Below, piece after piece: positions 20,250-32,725 of a DNA stretch of 64,000 nt. This DNA comes from Panulirus ornatus (lineage: Eukaryota; Arthropoda; Malacostraca; Decapoda; Palinuridae). The position numbers and the translations under genes are program-made. A model generated the notes under the pieces. That model had not been told where the DNA came from. It saw only the letters and a program-made list of their open reading frames with translations, and searched no databases. The stretch covers positions 19,288,502 through 19,352,501 of the forward strand of contig NC_092226.1 in the NCBI RefSeq assembly GCF_036320965.1. The letters are read 5' to 3'. The number at the start of each line of letters is the position of its first letter. The first letter of the stretch is position 1.

Positions 20250-22850
20250 TCATACGAAAATCTACAGATACATAGAATGGGCAGTCAAAGTGTCATCAAG
20301 TGTCATGTGTGACAAGGAGAGATTCTATGTTTGAGGACAAAATGCCTGTAGCCCACTTGTGGGCGAGGCAGAAAGAAAAGAAAGCCACCTGGGTCAGAGG
20401 AGGGCAATTTGACAACCAATGAAGTGCTAGCTCACCTTACAGATATCACTAACCCTCCCAATACCCAAGCTGATAGTAATGGTGCGATTTTATTACTTTA
20501 CTAATAACATATATTCTATTGGGATACAATAAGCTATTCCTCTACATATCCAATTCTTAAGTAGCATTTCTATAAGTTTTGTTTTACCAATTTCTTTTTA
20601 GAGTATACTGTATGTCAATTGTTCAACCAGACTAATGAGTTTTGTCAAGTTATCCTTACTTTTTCCAATAAACTTATGTAATTACCTATTTGTACTGTAT
20701 GGGTAAATATTGGTAACAGAAGACCTAATTGGCCTCATTCATAACATTATCATTTGATACGAGCCTTTTCTTTAAACTTTAAATCAGTATGCCTGATCAT
20801 GGCAGAGGGGGCAATAAAACAACTGTAAGCTGATGCAGCCCCATTCCAACCCCACTACATACATTCTTGCTGGATATGATAGATCAACTAAGTGTATCAG
20901 TATGAGAAGATTAATATCCAGTTAGTGGAAATGAGAGGCATATTGACTCTTGGGGAGATGATGTGAGTGGACATGATACATACAAACCGCCATCAAAACG
21001 AATACTGCATGCCAGCGGTGGGGATGGAATGCGCAGCTGTATGTAGGGCTGACAGGCTATGCCATCTTTGCCAAGACTATTTTTTAACACATACATAATG
21101 GATAAGAGTGAGGAGGAAACACAGATATTATCAGTATCTCAAGGAAACATTTCCTCCATCTTCCATCTCACTGTAGTGTAACAAACAGGACTACCACAAC
21201 AAAGGATGAGACATCTTTTCCTGTGTGATGATTCTTATGTCACAGGTTAAAAGAAAGAGAACAAATGACTATTGGAAAACCGATGGTATGCATGAGATGA
21301 ATATCATTTGAAAACTAATGCCTCGTGACTGCTTTCTTCAACTCCTACGAGTTATTCACTTTGCTAACAATAAATAACTACATGAAGAGGTGAAACACTG
21401 CAGAAAATCAGGCAAATTCCTGAACAACATATGCATAAAATTCCCAACAAAGTTCATGCCTTTTCAAAATACAAGAACAGATGAGAGTTTAGTGCTGTGG
21501 AGAGGTCATCTGGAATATGCTCTCCTAAACACACCACTGTTCGAATAGAGAAAATTATAAATATGTTGATCATTACTTTTCATTTGAATATTTAAACATT
21601 ATTTCCATAGGAAAATTATGAGTTGGAACAAATATCCTGCTACTAGATCATGCATCTGACAGTGAAAAAGAGATGCTTAAATTTGAAAAAACACACATTT
21701 ACAGTGTAAAACAGCAAAATCTAGCTGTGTCCTCAAAAACTGTTGCCATCAGGAGAGGTACCCTATTCATTGTCCTTATACGTTTTCTTTTAGTTTTTGT
21801 AATTACTGCCAAACAAGGGAGTAGGCCATAAAATGAACTGGCCAAAGTGAATGGATTATGTTCAGTAATGAGGACAGCAAGCAGTTCTTATAGATATGTA
21901 GTAAAACCAAAGTACAGAGCTTAAAAGTAAGTTGAAACTTGTTAAAAAAGATGTGACGTCCTTTTGTTGAGTAAGAGTTGTGCATAAATGGAATAAGGTG
22001 ACTGAGGACTTGTGTTAATCCCGACAGAATACCTAAATCTAAGGAACTGTTGATAGCTGATAATGTTCAAGAGATGGGTCCCCATGAGTGCAAAATTTCT
22101 TCCCATGCAGTGCAAACAGGTGCACACACTACTCACAAAGAGAAATGGATACAGCTCGCATGCCATTTAAAAACAACAGATTGAGTGGAAATTATGTGAA
22201 ATTTCAAAGATGATTATGAAGCAATCATCATCAGTTTGGTTAATCATGTTTTTCGGACATTAAAAGTGTTAGGAGGTAATCTTTTCCAATTTGGTGAACT
22301 GTGCTTCTGCTCTATGAATCAACAGACACAGTGTGAACTTCAAAACTCCTTATTTCTGCTGCTCACACTTCAATAAAACCTCTATATTTTTCACTTTACA
22401 ATATCTTACATCAAGGTATGGCTTTGCAACTTTTCCCAGTACAATTTGAAACTCATTTCCTATGATGAATTCAAATTTTCAACACCTCCATTAGAACTGG
22501 TTATGGTTTCCAACCAGAACTACAATGTCATCCTACTAAACCATATCACACATAAATCATACATATACATACACCAGATTCTCCATCTTTACACAACAAT
22601 TAATCAATCAATTTCACAAAGTGATCTTCCTTCAATAACAAAGAAATGAATTATTTTTAGTTCACCAACTCACCACAAACTCCCTAATCTATACCATCGA
22701 CCAACTTTGATATACTGAACACAATCAATCTTCTGGCCTGGAGAATCATAGCTATCAGTCTATACACCATTTGCAAGTAAAGCCAAGTGGAAAAACTGTT
22801 GGAAGAGAAATTATGCTAAGAAAAAATGACCGAAATCAAGACAATATGCC
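20250..22850. other. DNAJA intron sequence, nothing recognised
   Basis: AT-rich DNA with no ORF, exon or known repeat that I can support. Confidence 0.5.
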
Positions 22851-22854
22851 ACAA

Positions 22855-23120
22855 CCTAACTGCTACTGTCATAAGTATCAATAAAGCCATTAACATAATA
22901 AGCACTGTCATAGGTATCAATGCTACAAACATAAACACTACTTTCAGAAGTATCAGTTATGCCATGAATCTAATTACTACACTCACAGGTATTAATAATA
23001 CTATAAACCTAAACCTACTGTTACAGGTATCAGCAAAGCTTTAAACCTAATCACTACTATCATGAATATCAATAATGCTATAAACCTAATCACTACTGTC
23101 ATAAGTCATCAAAAATGCTA
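22855..23120. repeat. About 39-bp degenerate minisatellite, 6-7 units
   Basis: Repeating consensus ACTACTGTCATAGGTATC, then AATAATGCTATAAACCTAAT. Being a multiple of three, it leaves an open but meaningless frame. Confidence 0.8.
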
Positions 23121-23566
23121 AAAAATTTACACTACTAATTGGAGACATCCTAGTTCTGCCCATAATTATTACAATTCAGTTACAGTCTGGTGGCATGACA
23201 AGAGTGCTTGGGATACAGAACTACTAAACTCAAGCTGTAAATCTGGACCCAACTCATGCCATCTACAGGAATGCCTTCTGATGTAAATAGGTGCCTGGTT
23301 CACATGACAGAAATTGAAGGCATATGAACATCAGCCATTACCCTCATGTGTACCACAAGAGGGGAAATTTGTATTATAATATTAGTTCTGGGAACAAAGC
23401 GAGGTTCAACTTTTAATCCACCTCACCTAAACATGGTGCTGGGTGTTCATTCTCATAAAGCATATTGATGACTCCTCATCTTCAAGGAATAATACCTTCA
23501 TATCATCTTCCAGGCTAATAAGCTGACTATCTAAAAATCATCCCTTCAACTGCTAATATACCTCAC

Positions 23567-23721
23567 CTGAATACAGGGTGTTCTTTCTCATCCAGCACAA
23601 TGATTATGTCACCAGGTTCCAATCCTGGCTCCTGGTCACCTTCTCCAGAGAATACCACCTTCTCGCCATCTTCCATCCCCTTGTCCACGTGCACCTCTAA
23701 GATTTTTCTGTCCTTAACGAC
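23567..23721 (-). CDS. DNAJA1: DNAJA1-like exon: C-terminal domain I/II junction
   Basis: The acceptor AG is at 23723-23722 and the donor GTGAGG at 23566-23561; 51 codons plus two bases. It reads [16 protein letters not shown], then [20 protein letters not shown]. This strand-loop-strand core is near-invariant in DNAJA1-type proteins and follows the zinc region. It ends EKEHPVF with a split Arg codon (AG+A) completed by the next exon. The reading frame is intact. Confidence 0.95.
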
Positions 23722-24159
23722 CTAAAAGTAAATTAACACTATTTTAAACTATTTACAGATAAAAACTTGGACCCAAAACTTAACCAAGACTTGATATTTG
23801 ACTCAAAAACCAGTCACTGAGGCACCAGTATAACTAATTTTTGATAAAATGTTGAAGTGCTCAACAATATGCATCTGCACATGAAGTTAAATGACAATAC
23901 ATTAAATAATGACTAAGAAAGACTTGAACCTAAAACTTATCCAAGACCTGACCCAGAACTAGTCAATGAGGTGTCAGGGCAACCTCTTTTTGATGGGACA
24001 CTGAAGCACTCATCAACAAACATCAGTACATAAGTCACACAAGTGTTCATCAAAAGCAGCTGAAACAGAATTAAACCAATAACTTAACCATGACCTGACA
24101 TTTGACCTGAAAACCTGTCACTGGACTCGAACCAAAGCTTACCTAAGGTGTGGGTGTAC

Positions 24160-25440
24160 ATGAACATGACAAACCATGGTAGTGGCAGTGTTGGAAGGTA
24201 GCAGAGTGGGAGACATGCCAAAGGGATGGTACATGTGGTAAGAGAGATGCAAACATGGTGGTAAAGGTGGAGGCAGATTAAAAAATGAATGGCAGAAGTG
24301 GTGGCACACTGTAACTTTCAAGGTATTGGTAGTAGTATGAGCATATGGGTAGCAGGGATGGTGGTTGAGACGTTGGAAGAGGTGATAACAAGGTGGAAAA
24401 TTTGGTGTATGCAATGGAGTTGGCAAGGATGGTGGTGGCAGTGGAAGAAAAATATGAGAATTTCAGAAGTGGTGGCACAGGTCATTGTTAAGACGGCGGC
24501 AAGGGTGATGATAATGACGGTGGCACAGGAAATAAAGCTGGTAGTTACAAAGACAATGGTTGTACTGCTTGCAAAGGGGTTGCAGATGTGTGAGGGCAGA
24601 GATGCTGGTAATGGTGGTGGCAAAGGCATGGCAAAGGTAATAGTAAAGTTGTGGCAAAGGTGGACTGGAGAGATGGCTAAAGCAGTGATAGCAGGTGTGG
24701 TGATTGTGATGTTGGCAGAGGTAGTGAGACAGGGGATGGCAGATATAGTGGTAGCAAACAGGATGGCAGTAGTGGCAGCGATGGTGGCAATGGTGTTGAC
24801 AGAGGAGGTGGTAGATGGTGATGATGGGAGGTGATATGACAGCGACAGAGGGGGATAGCAAAGGTGGTGACAGAGATGGTAAAAAAAAAAAAAAAAAAAA
24901 AAAAAAAGGTGAAGTAGGTGTGGTTGCAGTGGTACTGATACAGGTGATGGCAGACTGTGGTAGCAGGGGTTGCAGAGATGGCTGTAGTGACAAAGGCAGT
25001 GGAAGAGATGGTGTCAGGGGCAGTGGGAGAGGTGGTGGCAAGAGGGGGTTACAAATGGGGTGGCACAGGCAATGGTAGAAGGAATGGTTGTAAAGACACT
25101 AGTAGAGGGGATGGTAGTGGTGATGACAGCAAGGGATGATTTCAGGGTTGGTGATAACTGGTGGCACGGGTATTAGAAGATGTGGTGCCAGGTATGGAAG
25201 CAGTGGTGTTGTCAAGAGGAGATGAGGGCATGGATGGCTGTAGAGGAAAGTAGTAGTGATGGTTGGCAAAAAAAAAAGTGCCAGAAGTGGCACTAAGGTG
25301 GTTGTAAGGGTGGCAGAGGCAAGGGGATGACAGAGTTGGTGGCAAAAGTAATAATGCTAGCAATATCACTATTGGTTGTAGAGGTGGTGGCAAGGGAGTG
25401 GCAGAGTTATTATGGGAGTACTTAGGAAGAACAGATAATA
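24160..25440. repeat. Degenerate GGTGGCAGAGGTGATGG-type tract
   Basis: About 1.3 kb of purine-biased, strongly strand-asymmetric sequence built from short GGTGG/GATGG/GGCAG units, with a poly(A) of about 27 at 24881-24907. Long ORFs on both strands are compositional. Confidence 0.8.
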
Positions 25441-25619
25441 GGAGACCTGATGGTCCATAACGAAGTTATCTGTAAAGAAAAAAGTCTAAATATAGATGAA
25501 GAAACAGAAGAGCAAAGCACCTCCCCATCCACCTCTCCCTCAGGCTCAACCACCAACATAAAAAAGATGAGAAAATAATACAATGCAGTATAGTATTAAG
25601 ATACTGCCGAGAGAATTAA

Positions 25620-27470
25620 TGGAAAACGTGGATTGGAAAAAGTTCCATCAGTCTGACATCTGCTCTGCAACTGGATTCTGAAAAAACAGATTTATGGTAA
25701 TCTGGATTTCTTACTGACAACAGGTGTCAATGAAGTATTTGTCTAGCCTCAATTTGGGGGTATTCAGTCCTTGAATTTACCACTTTTTTGGGTAAATTTT
25801 TCTAATGCTCTACCACTCTTTATGTAAAAAACTGTTGTCCAAATTGCTATTACATCTACATTCTTATGACTTCATACCATCTATGGTCAAGATCAAATCT
25901 TCAAATAATATATTATCAAAAGTATTCATTTACTATTCTGATCCCTTCAATCAGATCTCCTGAGAGTCTGCCCCTTTTAGTAAGTTAATTTTACATATTT
26001 TGAGTCTCCTCATAAAGCATATTTCTAAGTGTAGGTATTAGTATCGTAGTTTTCTAGGATTTTGCTCGTTTCTCTTTATCAAATTTTGAGAAGCTTTGTT
26101 GACCAGAACTGAATGCTGTACTCCAAATGAGATCTAACCAGGGTTATCATATCTGTTTCTAAGATTACAATTCCAGCTAAGAAATCTAACATCCTATTGG
26201 CTTTATGGGTAAACAGCTAGCCACAGTTACACAATGTCTACCACATTTAAGATCATTACTAGCAATCACCCTTATGCTCTTTTATCTTTAACTTTTTGGA
26301 TAAGTTTACTAATCATTTTGCCTTCACAATTCATATTTCTGGCACCAAAATACAAAACTCTGCATATGCCAACAATGAAATCCATCTACCACTCAGTCCA
26401 CTTTAAATTTTACTAAATGCCTATGACTCATTAGGTAGTCTTCCGCTGAGTTGGGTATGCCTACCAAGTTTGTGTCATCAGCAAATTTTGAGATGCTAAT
26501 GATTAACCCTGTCTGTAGATAGTCACTGATGTCTATGATGAAAATCATGGGTCCTAAAAATGGACTTAAGGAACTCCACCAGATAAAAGCCAGTCAGAAG
26601 CTTTCCCATTCAATATCACTCTGCTGCTACTGAGAGAGCCAATCCACTATACACATACAGAGTTGATCTTCCATGTCATAAGCTTCAAATTCTATTTAGC
26701 AATCTTTTGTGTGGTACTTTATCAAAGGTTTTAGGAAAGTCAAAGTATAAAACATCAGAGGGTACTTTCGAGTCTGAGTTGTCATGTTTTCCTGGCGCTA
26801 CCTCAATGACACAGGGTGGCGGTGCTGTTTCCTGTGGGACAGGGTGGCGTCGAAATTGGATGAAGGTGAGCAAGTACGAATATGTACATGTGTATATGTG
26901 TATATGTCTGTGTATGTACATGTGCACATGTTGATATGTAAATGTACATATATGTGCATGCATGTATATATGTGTATATGAGTGGATGGGTCTTTCTTCA
27001 TCTGTTTCATTAAATATGATTTTCTGTTCCAGAAACCATGCTGATAGTCAGATATTAATCTATTTTCTTCTAACAATTTAATGATTCTGTCTCTAATCCC
27101 TGTTGCTAATATTATATCTAAAACCAAAGTAAAGCTTAGAGGGATGTAGTACAAAGCACACTTCCTGTCACTGTTTTTGAAAACTGGCGTTATGTTACCT
27201 AGCTTCCTGTTGTCAGGAACTTTTCCTTCCTGTAAAGATTCTTTTTATCCTAAATCTTAGTGATCAGTACAGCTAACTGCCAGCTAGCTTCTTTCAGTAA
27301 TCTGGGGGAGATATCATCTGATCTAGTCGATCTGTTTGGCAGTAATTGGTAGGCAGCCATCGACCAGGGAGGTGTATCACCAGTACTAATCTCCTGGGTA
27401 TCAGGAAGGTTACTGACGGCTGCATACTGAGCCAGCACTTCAGTAGTTGTCAAGCTGTACTTTGACCTAG
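25620..27470 (-). mobile_element. LINE E (CR1/L2-like) remnant, with inserted LINE A tail
   Basis: The minus-strand translation carries decayed RT segments in order: IIKLLEENRLISDYQHGF (about 27060), then SDVLYFDFPKTFDKVPHKRL (about 26700), then VILNGKASDWL, SLASQNLLMTQTWVGI (the FADDT region, decayed), WHMQSFVFWCQ and a decayed C-terminus. Stops and shifts are numerous. It is interrupted at about 26776-27008. Confidence 0.75.
26776..27008 (+). mobile_element. LINE A long-type 3' UTR inserted in LINE E
   Basis: A TTTTCCTGGCGCTACCTC block, then GGATGAAGGTGAGCAAGTA-like sequence, a TATGTGTATATGTCTGTGTA-rich stretch and a terminal TTTCTTCATCTGTTTC. LINE E coding sequence resumes on both sides. 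Confidence 0.75.
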
Positions 27471-27619
27471 GTAGATGTCTTTTCTTTCTGCCTCAACCAC
27501 ACATGAATTGCTGGCATTCTATCCACAAACACAGAATTTCTCCTTGTTACAAACAACAGAAGACAACACTTAACTCACACAACTCATTCTTACTTACTCT
27601 AAATTTTTCTGCAGTGAGC

Positions 27620-27985
27620 ATCATATGCTAGTCCCACCATTTAGCAAAATGGAGGGAGCAATAGATAGAAATATGAGGTAGGAACATTAGATAGAGTTAT
27701 TAAGTAGGAACATTAGGTGGGAGCATTAGGTATAAGTAGCAGGTTAGAACATTAAGCAGGAACATTAGTTAGACAAATTAGGTAGAAGTTAACAGCAGGT
27801 ATATTGGGTTGGAGCCTAAGAAAAAGTGTACTAGGAGTTCCCCTCTGCCAGTGGTTTGGTAGGGGTCAGACACTAAAGGCTTTGAAACAGCAATGGAGTT
27901 CACCTTTATGGAGACTCTCTTGCTGTGGCCACCTACTTGAGGGAGTTCTCAAAAGGAATGGGCACAAGCAATAGAGTAGATATAG
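27620..27985 (+). mobile_element. Repeat D copy 2
   Basis: Minisatellite-like head (TAGGTAGGAACATTAGG units), a body with CCCTCTGCCAGTGG and a CACTAAAGGCT motif, then the tail GAGACTCTCTTGCTGTGGCC ending in the CTTGAGGGAGTTC hairpin region. Confidence 0.78.
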
Positions 27986-28218
27986 TATGTAAGAACATAA
28001 GGAAGAAACATAAGGTAGAAGTGGTAGATAAGAATAATGTGTAGGAGCCTCTAAAAACACTGCTCGAGAGTTGCCCTCTGCCAGTGGCTTGTTAAGGATG
28101 AGGCACTAAAGGCTAAGGAGCAGCATTGGTGTTCACCAGTTGTAGAGACACTTTTGCTGAGGCCATCCCTTTTAGAGAGTTCCCAAAGGGAGCAGGTGTA
28201 AGAGATTTAGATCTCTAA
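27986..28218 (+). mobile_element. Repeat D copy 3
   Basis: Second copy directly downstream in the same orientation, with the same body and tail. Its body matches the leader of LINE B at 60785-60860. Confidence 0.78.
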
Positions 28219-28494
28219 ATAGATAGTAAGTACATCTTTGCATTCCATAATCCTTCAGGCTACTTTATCATTTTCAGTTCTCAAAACTATATTTTGCACT
28301 TGTGGTACATTAGACATATCTGATGGTAAATAAAATCAAAATACATGTTGAGAGAGGTAGCCATTTCAATACCGTAACTCATTAATATACCATAATCATT
28401 TGATAATTGGCTATCAGTATCCCTGATATGTTTCTTGCTTATGATATATCTAAAGAATTCTTTTGGGTTCTTGATAAGATTGGTGAAATTGGTA

Positions 28495-29055
28495 AAAGGA
28501 CTGAACCATGGCATGTGAAATGGCTGGGGTACATCATGGAAAGTTGTGAGAGGTCTAGTTATGGTTAAGGTGCAGTGGTTTCAATGCACTGCACATGACT
28601 GATAGAGAAGTTATGAGCAAATGTGGCCTTTCATTGTCTGTCCCTTATGTTTCCTCGCTAACTTGGGAAACTGGGATGAAGTATGCAAAAAACACACATA
28701 AGAATATTTCTGAGGTGGATGCCATAAGAAGACCAGGGAAACCACAGAGGAGGTGAATGAATGGAGTGAAAGATGCTCTAAAGGATAAGAGGCCTGAATA
28801 TGCAGGAGGGTGGAAGGCATGCAAGGGATAGAACAAAATGAAGCAATGCAATTTACAGAGGATAATGAGTTCTCAATGAATTGAACCATGTCATAAAGCA
28901 ATGAAAGCTGTGAGGCTGACTGTGGACAGGGGGTTCTGGTTTTAGTGCATTATTCATGACAGGAAGAAAGTGAAGGTAAGTAAAATGAAGCAATGTGTTC
29001 TTCTGTTTCTGGCACTACCTCCCTAAAACAAGAAAGGGGCAAGAGTGTAAGAAAA
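28495..29055 (+). mobile_element. Two old LINE A 3' ends in tandem
   Basis: 28495-28700 is a 3' UTR (GGCATGTGAA...GGGGTACATCATGGAAAG to TTTCCTCGCTAACTTGGG). 28700-29055 holds a C-terminal remnant plus another 3' UTR (CTGGCACTACCTCCCTAA). Confidence 0.75.
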
Positions 29056-31465
29056 AGAGATCTAAATGTGAAGGTATGTAATGTGGCAGTTGAGGGTATA
29101 ACTGGGGTACATGGGGTATTCGGTGTCATAAATGGAAATGGTTGAGATCTTGTGGAGTTGTGCTGAAAACTTACTGGTGATTGGGAATACCCGGTTTAAA
29201 AAGGGGATATACACAAGTATACGTATTTGAGTAGGAGAGATGGTCAGTTGGCTTAAATAGATTACATATTAATTGGTAGGCATATAAAAGGGAGACTTTT
29301 GGATGTAAATGAGGAGACAAGGGTGAACATTTGTACAGGTTTTTGAAAAAGAGGAAACAATGTCAGGAGAAGAGAGTGGTGAGTGTGCTTGGAAAAGAGA
29401 TTTGTGTGAAGAAATACAAGAAAAGATTGAGTGAAGAATGGCAAAAGGTGAGAGTAAATGAAACAAGGGGGTGGGTGAGGTATGGGAGGCATTTAGGGAA
29501 GCAGTGATGGCATGTGGCATGTGAAAGGTGGCAGGTGGGCAGATTAGAAAGGTAGCAGGTGGGCAGATTAGAAAGGTAGCATGTGGGAGGATGAAGTAAA
29601 GCTGCTGGTGAAAGAGAAAAGAGAGGCATTTGGGTGGTACTTACAGGGAAAGACTGCAAATGACTGGGAGAAGTACAAGAGAAAGCAGCTGGAGGGCAAA
29701 AGGAAGGTACTGGGGGTGAAAAAGGGGGCAAATGAGAGTTGGAGTTAGTATCAATAAACTTTAGGAAGAATAAGATGATGTTTTGGAAGGACATAAATAA
29801 TGTGCAAAAGACAAGAGAAGAAATGGGAACATCTGTGAAAGGGGCAGATGGGGAAGTGATAATGGGTAGTGATGATGTGAGGAGATGGAGTGAGTAATTT
29901 GAAGGATTGTTAAATGCGTTTGATGATAGACTGACAGATGTAGTATGTTTTGGTCGAGGTGGTAAGCAAAGTAAGATAGTCATGGATGGTGAAAAGAGGC
30001 AGTGAAAAGCTTGCATTAGATGAAATGAGGCAAGGCAGCTGGAATGGATGGTACTGTTGTTGAATTCATTAAAAAGGGTGGAATGTATGTACAGAACATT
30101 AGACAGGGGAGGAGCAATATGGTTTCAGAGGATGTGTGCATCAGGCATTTGCATTAAAGAATGTTTGCAAGAGATATTTAGAAAAAAATATGGATTTGTA
30201 TGTGGCTTTTTGGATCTGGATTAGGCATATGACAGGGTTTAGAGATAAGCCTTGTGAAAGGTCTTAAGAATATACGATGCGAGAGTAATGCTACTAGAAG
30301 TAGAAGCAATGAGAGGTTTTCATCAATAGTGTAAGGCTTGTGCACAAGTAGAAAAAGAGGAGACTGAATGGCTCCAAATGAAGGACAGTCTGTGATAGAT
30401 GTGAAAGGTGTGTGATGTCTCCATGGTTGTTCAATTTGTTCATGGATAGGTTGGTGATGAAGATAAATGAAAGTCTTGATATAGGGGCAATTCTGCAGTC
30501 TGTAGGGGATGAGGTGGGGGCCTGGGAAGTGAATCAGTTGTTGCTTGCTGATGATACAATACTGGTGGCCGATTTGAGTGAGTGACAAATTGCAAAAGTT
30601 GGTGACTGAGTCTGGAAGTGCGTGTGAAAGGAGAAAGGTGAGAGTGAATGCAAATAAGAGCAAGGTTATTAGGGTTGACGGACAATTTAGTTGGGGTGCA
30701 AGTTTGAAAGGAGAAAAATTGGAGGAAGTGAAGTGTTTTAGATTTCTGGGAGTAGACACAAAAGCCAATGGAACCAAGGAACCATAAGTGAGTAATAGAG
30801 TTGAGGTGAGGGTGAATGTTCTGGGAGCACTGAAGAGTATGCAGAAAGAGAAAACATTATCTCAGAGGGAAAAATGGGTATGTATGAAGGAATGCTAATC
30901 AAAACAATACCATATGGGTGCATGTTATGGGCTATAGATAAGGCTGTGAAAAGGATGGTGGATGTGTTAGAAATGAAATGTTTGAAGACAATATGGGGTG
31001 TGAGGTGGTTTGATCGAGTAAAAAAAGAAAGGGTAAGAGAGATGTGTGGTAATAAAAAAAGTGTGGGATTGAGAGAGAAGGTGTGCTAAATTGGCTTGGA
31101 CATATGGTAAGAATGAGTGAGGAAAGGCTGACAAAGAGGATATTGTGTAAGAAGCAGAGGGAATTAGTAGAATGGGAAGACCAAATTGGAGATGGAGGGA
31201 TGGAGTGAAACAGATTCTAAGTGATAGAGGACTGAACATGCAGGTGGGTGGTACACTGGGGCTGATAAGTTGTTTTGGACTGAACAAGGGCATGTGTAGC
31301 GTCCAGGGTAAACCATGGAAAGGTTGGTGGGGCCTGGTGTGGACAGGGAACTGTAAGTTTTAATGCATTACACAACAGCCAGAGAATGGATGATGTAGCC
31401 CTCTTTTGTCTATTCCTGGTGCTATCTAGCTAATGCAGGAAATGGTGACGAAGAATAAAAAAATT
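29056..31465 (+). mobile_element. Old LINE A copy, endonuclease end to 3' UTR
   Basis: Nearly the longest family A copy in the window but heavily decayed. Order visible: the LNAKV..VAVEGI endonuclease segment, GNTRFKK, the linker, RT motifs (AYDR region about 30220, MSPWLFNLF about 30415, LLADDT about 30545), KVRVNANKSKV, FRFLGVD, YGCMLWAID, FGHM region, RPNWRWRDGVK and a long-type 3' UTR to about 31465. Frameshifts occur throughout. Confidence 0.85.
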
Positions 31466-31477
31466 ATCATTCATTTT

Positions 31478-31690
31478 CCCTGAGGAATGGGGAGATAGAA
31501 CATTGCCCATTATCTCCTGCAATCATAGAAGGAAACTAAGAAGGGCAGGAGTTAGGAGGTTGAAGATCCTCTCATATTACTTTCCAAAAAATAAATAATA
31601 GGGAAGATCCAAATTCATTTTATCTTGACCTCAAAGGCTCGGTCATCTGTTCTAGATGCTATATTGCTCACATGGGACACAGTGGACATT
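31478..31690 (+). mobile_element. Old repeat S copy
   Basis: Diverged plus-strand copy (CCCTGAGGAATGGGGAGATA head, TATTGCTCACATGGGACA tail). Confidence 0.75.
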
Positions 31691-31720
31691 CATAAAAATT
31701 TTTTTTTTTTTTTTTTTTTT

Positions 31721-31828
31721 TTCATACTATTCGCCATTTCCCGCGATAGCGAGGTAGCGTTAAGAACAGAGGACTGGGCCTTTGAGGGAATACCCTCACC
31801 TGGCCCCCTTCTCTGTTCCATCTTTTGG

Positions 31829-31870
<42 letters not shown>

Positions 31871-31970
31871 GAGAGGGGAGGATTTCCAGCCCCCCGCTCC
31901 CTTCCCTTTTAGTCGCCTTCTACGACACGCAGGGAATACGTGGGAAGTATTCTTTCTCCCCTATCCCCAG
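31721..31970 (-). mobile_element. Repeat S copy with expanded internal poly(A)
   Basis: Minus-strand copy next to a poly(T) run. The internal T-rich spacer of S has expanded to about 39 bases at 31831-31869. The head ends CCCCAG, missing a few bases. Confidence 0.9.
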
Positions 31971-31972
31971 TT

Positions 31973-32059
31973 TTCAGTTGTTGGAGGCTCTAGTCTCTGA
32001 CAAAAGTCCAAATCAAAGCTGGGCCTTAATTGAATATAGAAAGGTTAATGAAGGGGGGG

Positions 32060-32145
<86 letters not shown>

Positions 32146-32355
32146 AGATTACAGGTATTTACAACTTTTGAAAGAAGTGAAAAACCTGTCTTTTAAAATG
32201 TTCCTCGTCATAGATATTGGGAAAAACTTGTCAGGGTAGAGAGATCCACAGCTCTATGGTGTGAGGAAAGAAAGTTTTCAAAACAGCGCAACCTTGAGTT
32301 GGCAATGGTAACAGAGTAATCGTTTAACTAGCTTGCTAAGTATAGAGTGGTCTAG
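31973..32355 (-). mobile_element. LINE C 3' end with (GA)n expansion
   Basis: Minus-strand jockey-like 3' end. The UTR starts TTGGAGGCTCTAGTC at the left and the coding end includes SVTIANSRLRCFEN. A (GA)n tract of about 40 units at 32062-32141 interrupts it. Confidence 0.8.
32062..32141. repeat. (GA)n microsatellite
   Basis: Uninterrupted dinucleotide run preceded by a G run. Confidence 0.98.
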
Positions 32356-32361
32356 CTTATG

Positions 32362-32725
32362 GTGAATACCATAATGAATGCTCAGGAACCAAATATGCAG
32401 AAGGGTGAAAGACATGCACAAGATGGAGAGAACTGTAGTGATGCAGTATACACAAAGGACAATATGCTGTCAATAGACAGAACCACACAGAAGGCAATAT
32501 ACTGTCAATGGACTGAGTCAGGGAATAGGAAGTATCCAAGGAAAACCATGGAAAAGTATGAGGACTAGTTGTTGAAGAGAGGCTGTGGTTTCAGTGCATC
32601 ATATATGACTGCTCAAGAATAGATGCGTGTGTGAATGAGGCCTTTTTTTTTTTTTTTTTGTCAATCCTGGCACTAACTCACTAATACAGGAACAGCATAA
32701 AAGTATCAAAGAAAACAAAGAAAAA
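32362..32725 (+). mobile_element. Old LINE A C-terminal end and 3' UTR
   Basis: Begins at the NMQKGERHAQD motif, repeats the ...ATGCTGTCAATGG segment twice (32463, 32499), then a long-type UTR ending in a decayed hairpin. Confidence 0.75.

Noticed and set aside
22826..23044. 72-codon ORF rich in Ile/Thr/Asn
   Set aside because: Comes from the 39-bp minisatellite.
24139..25393. ORFs of 60-192 codons in the GGTGG-rich tract
   Set aside because: Low-complexity composition on both strands explains them.
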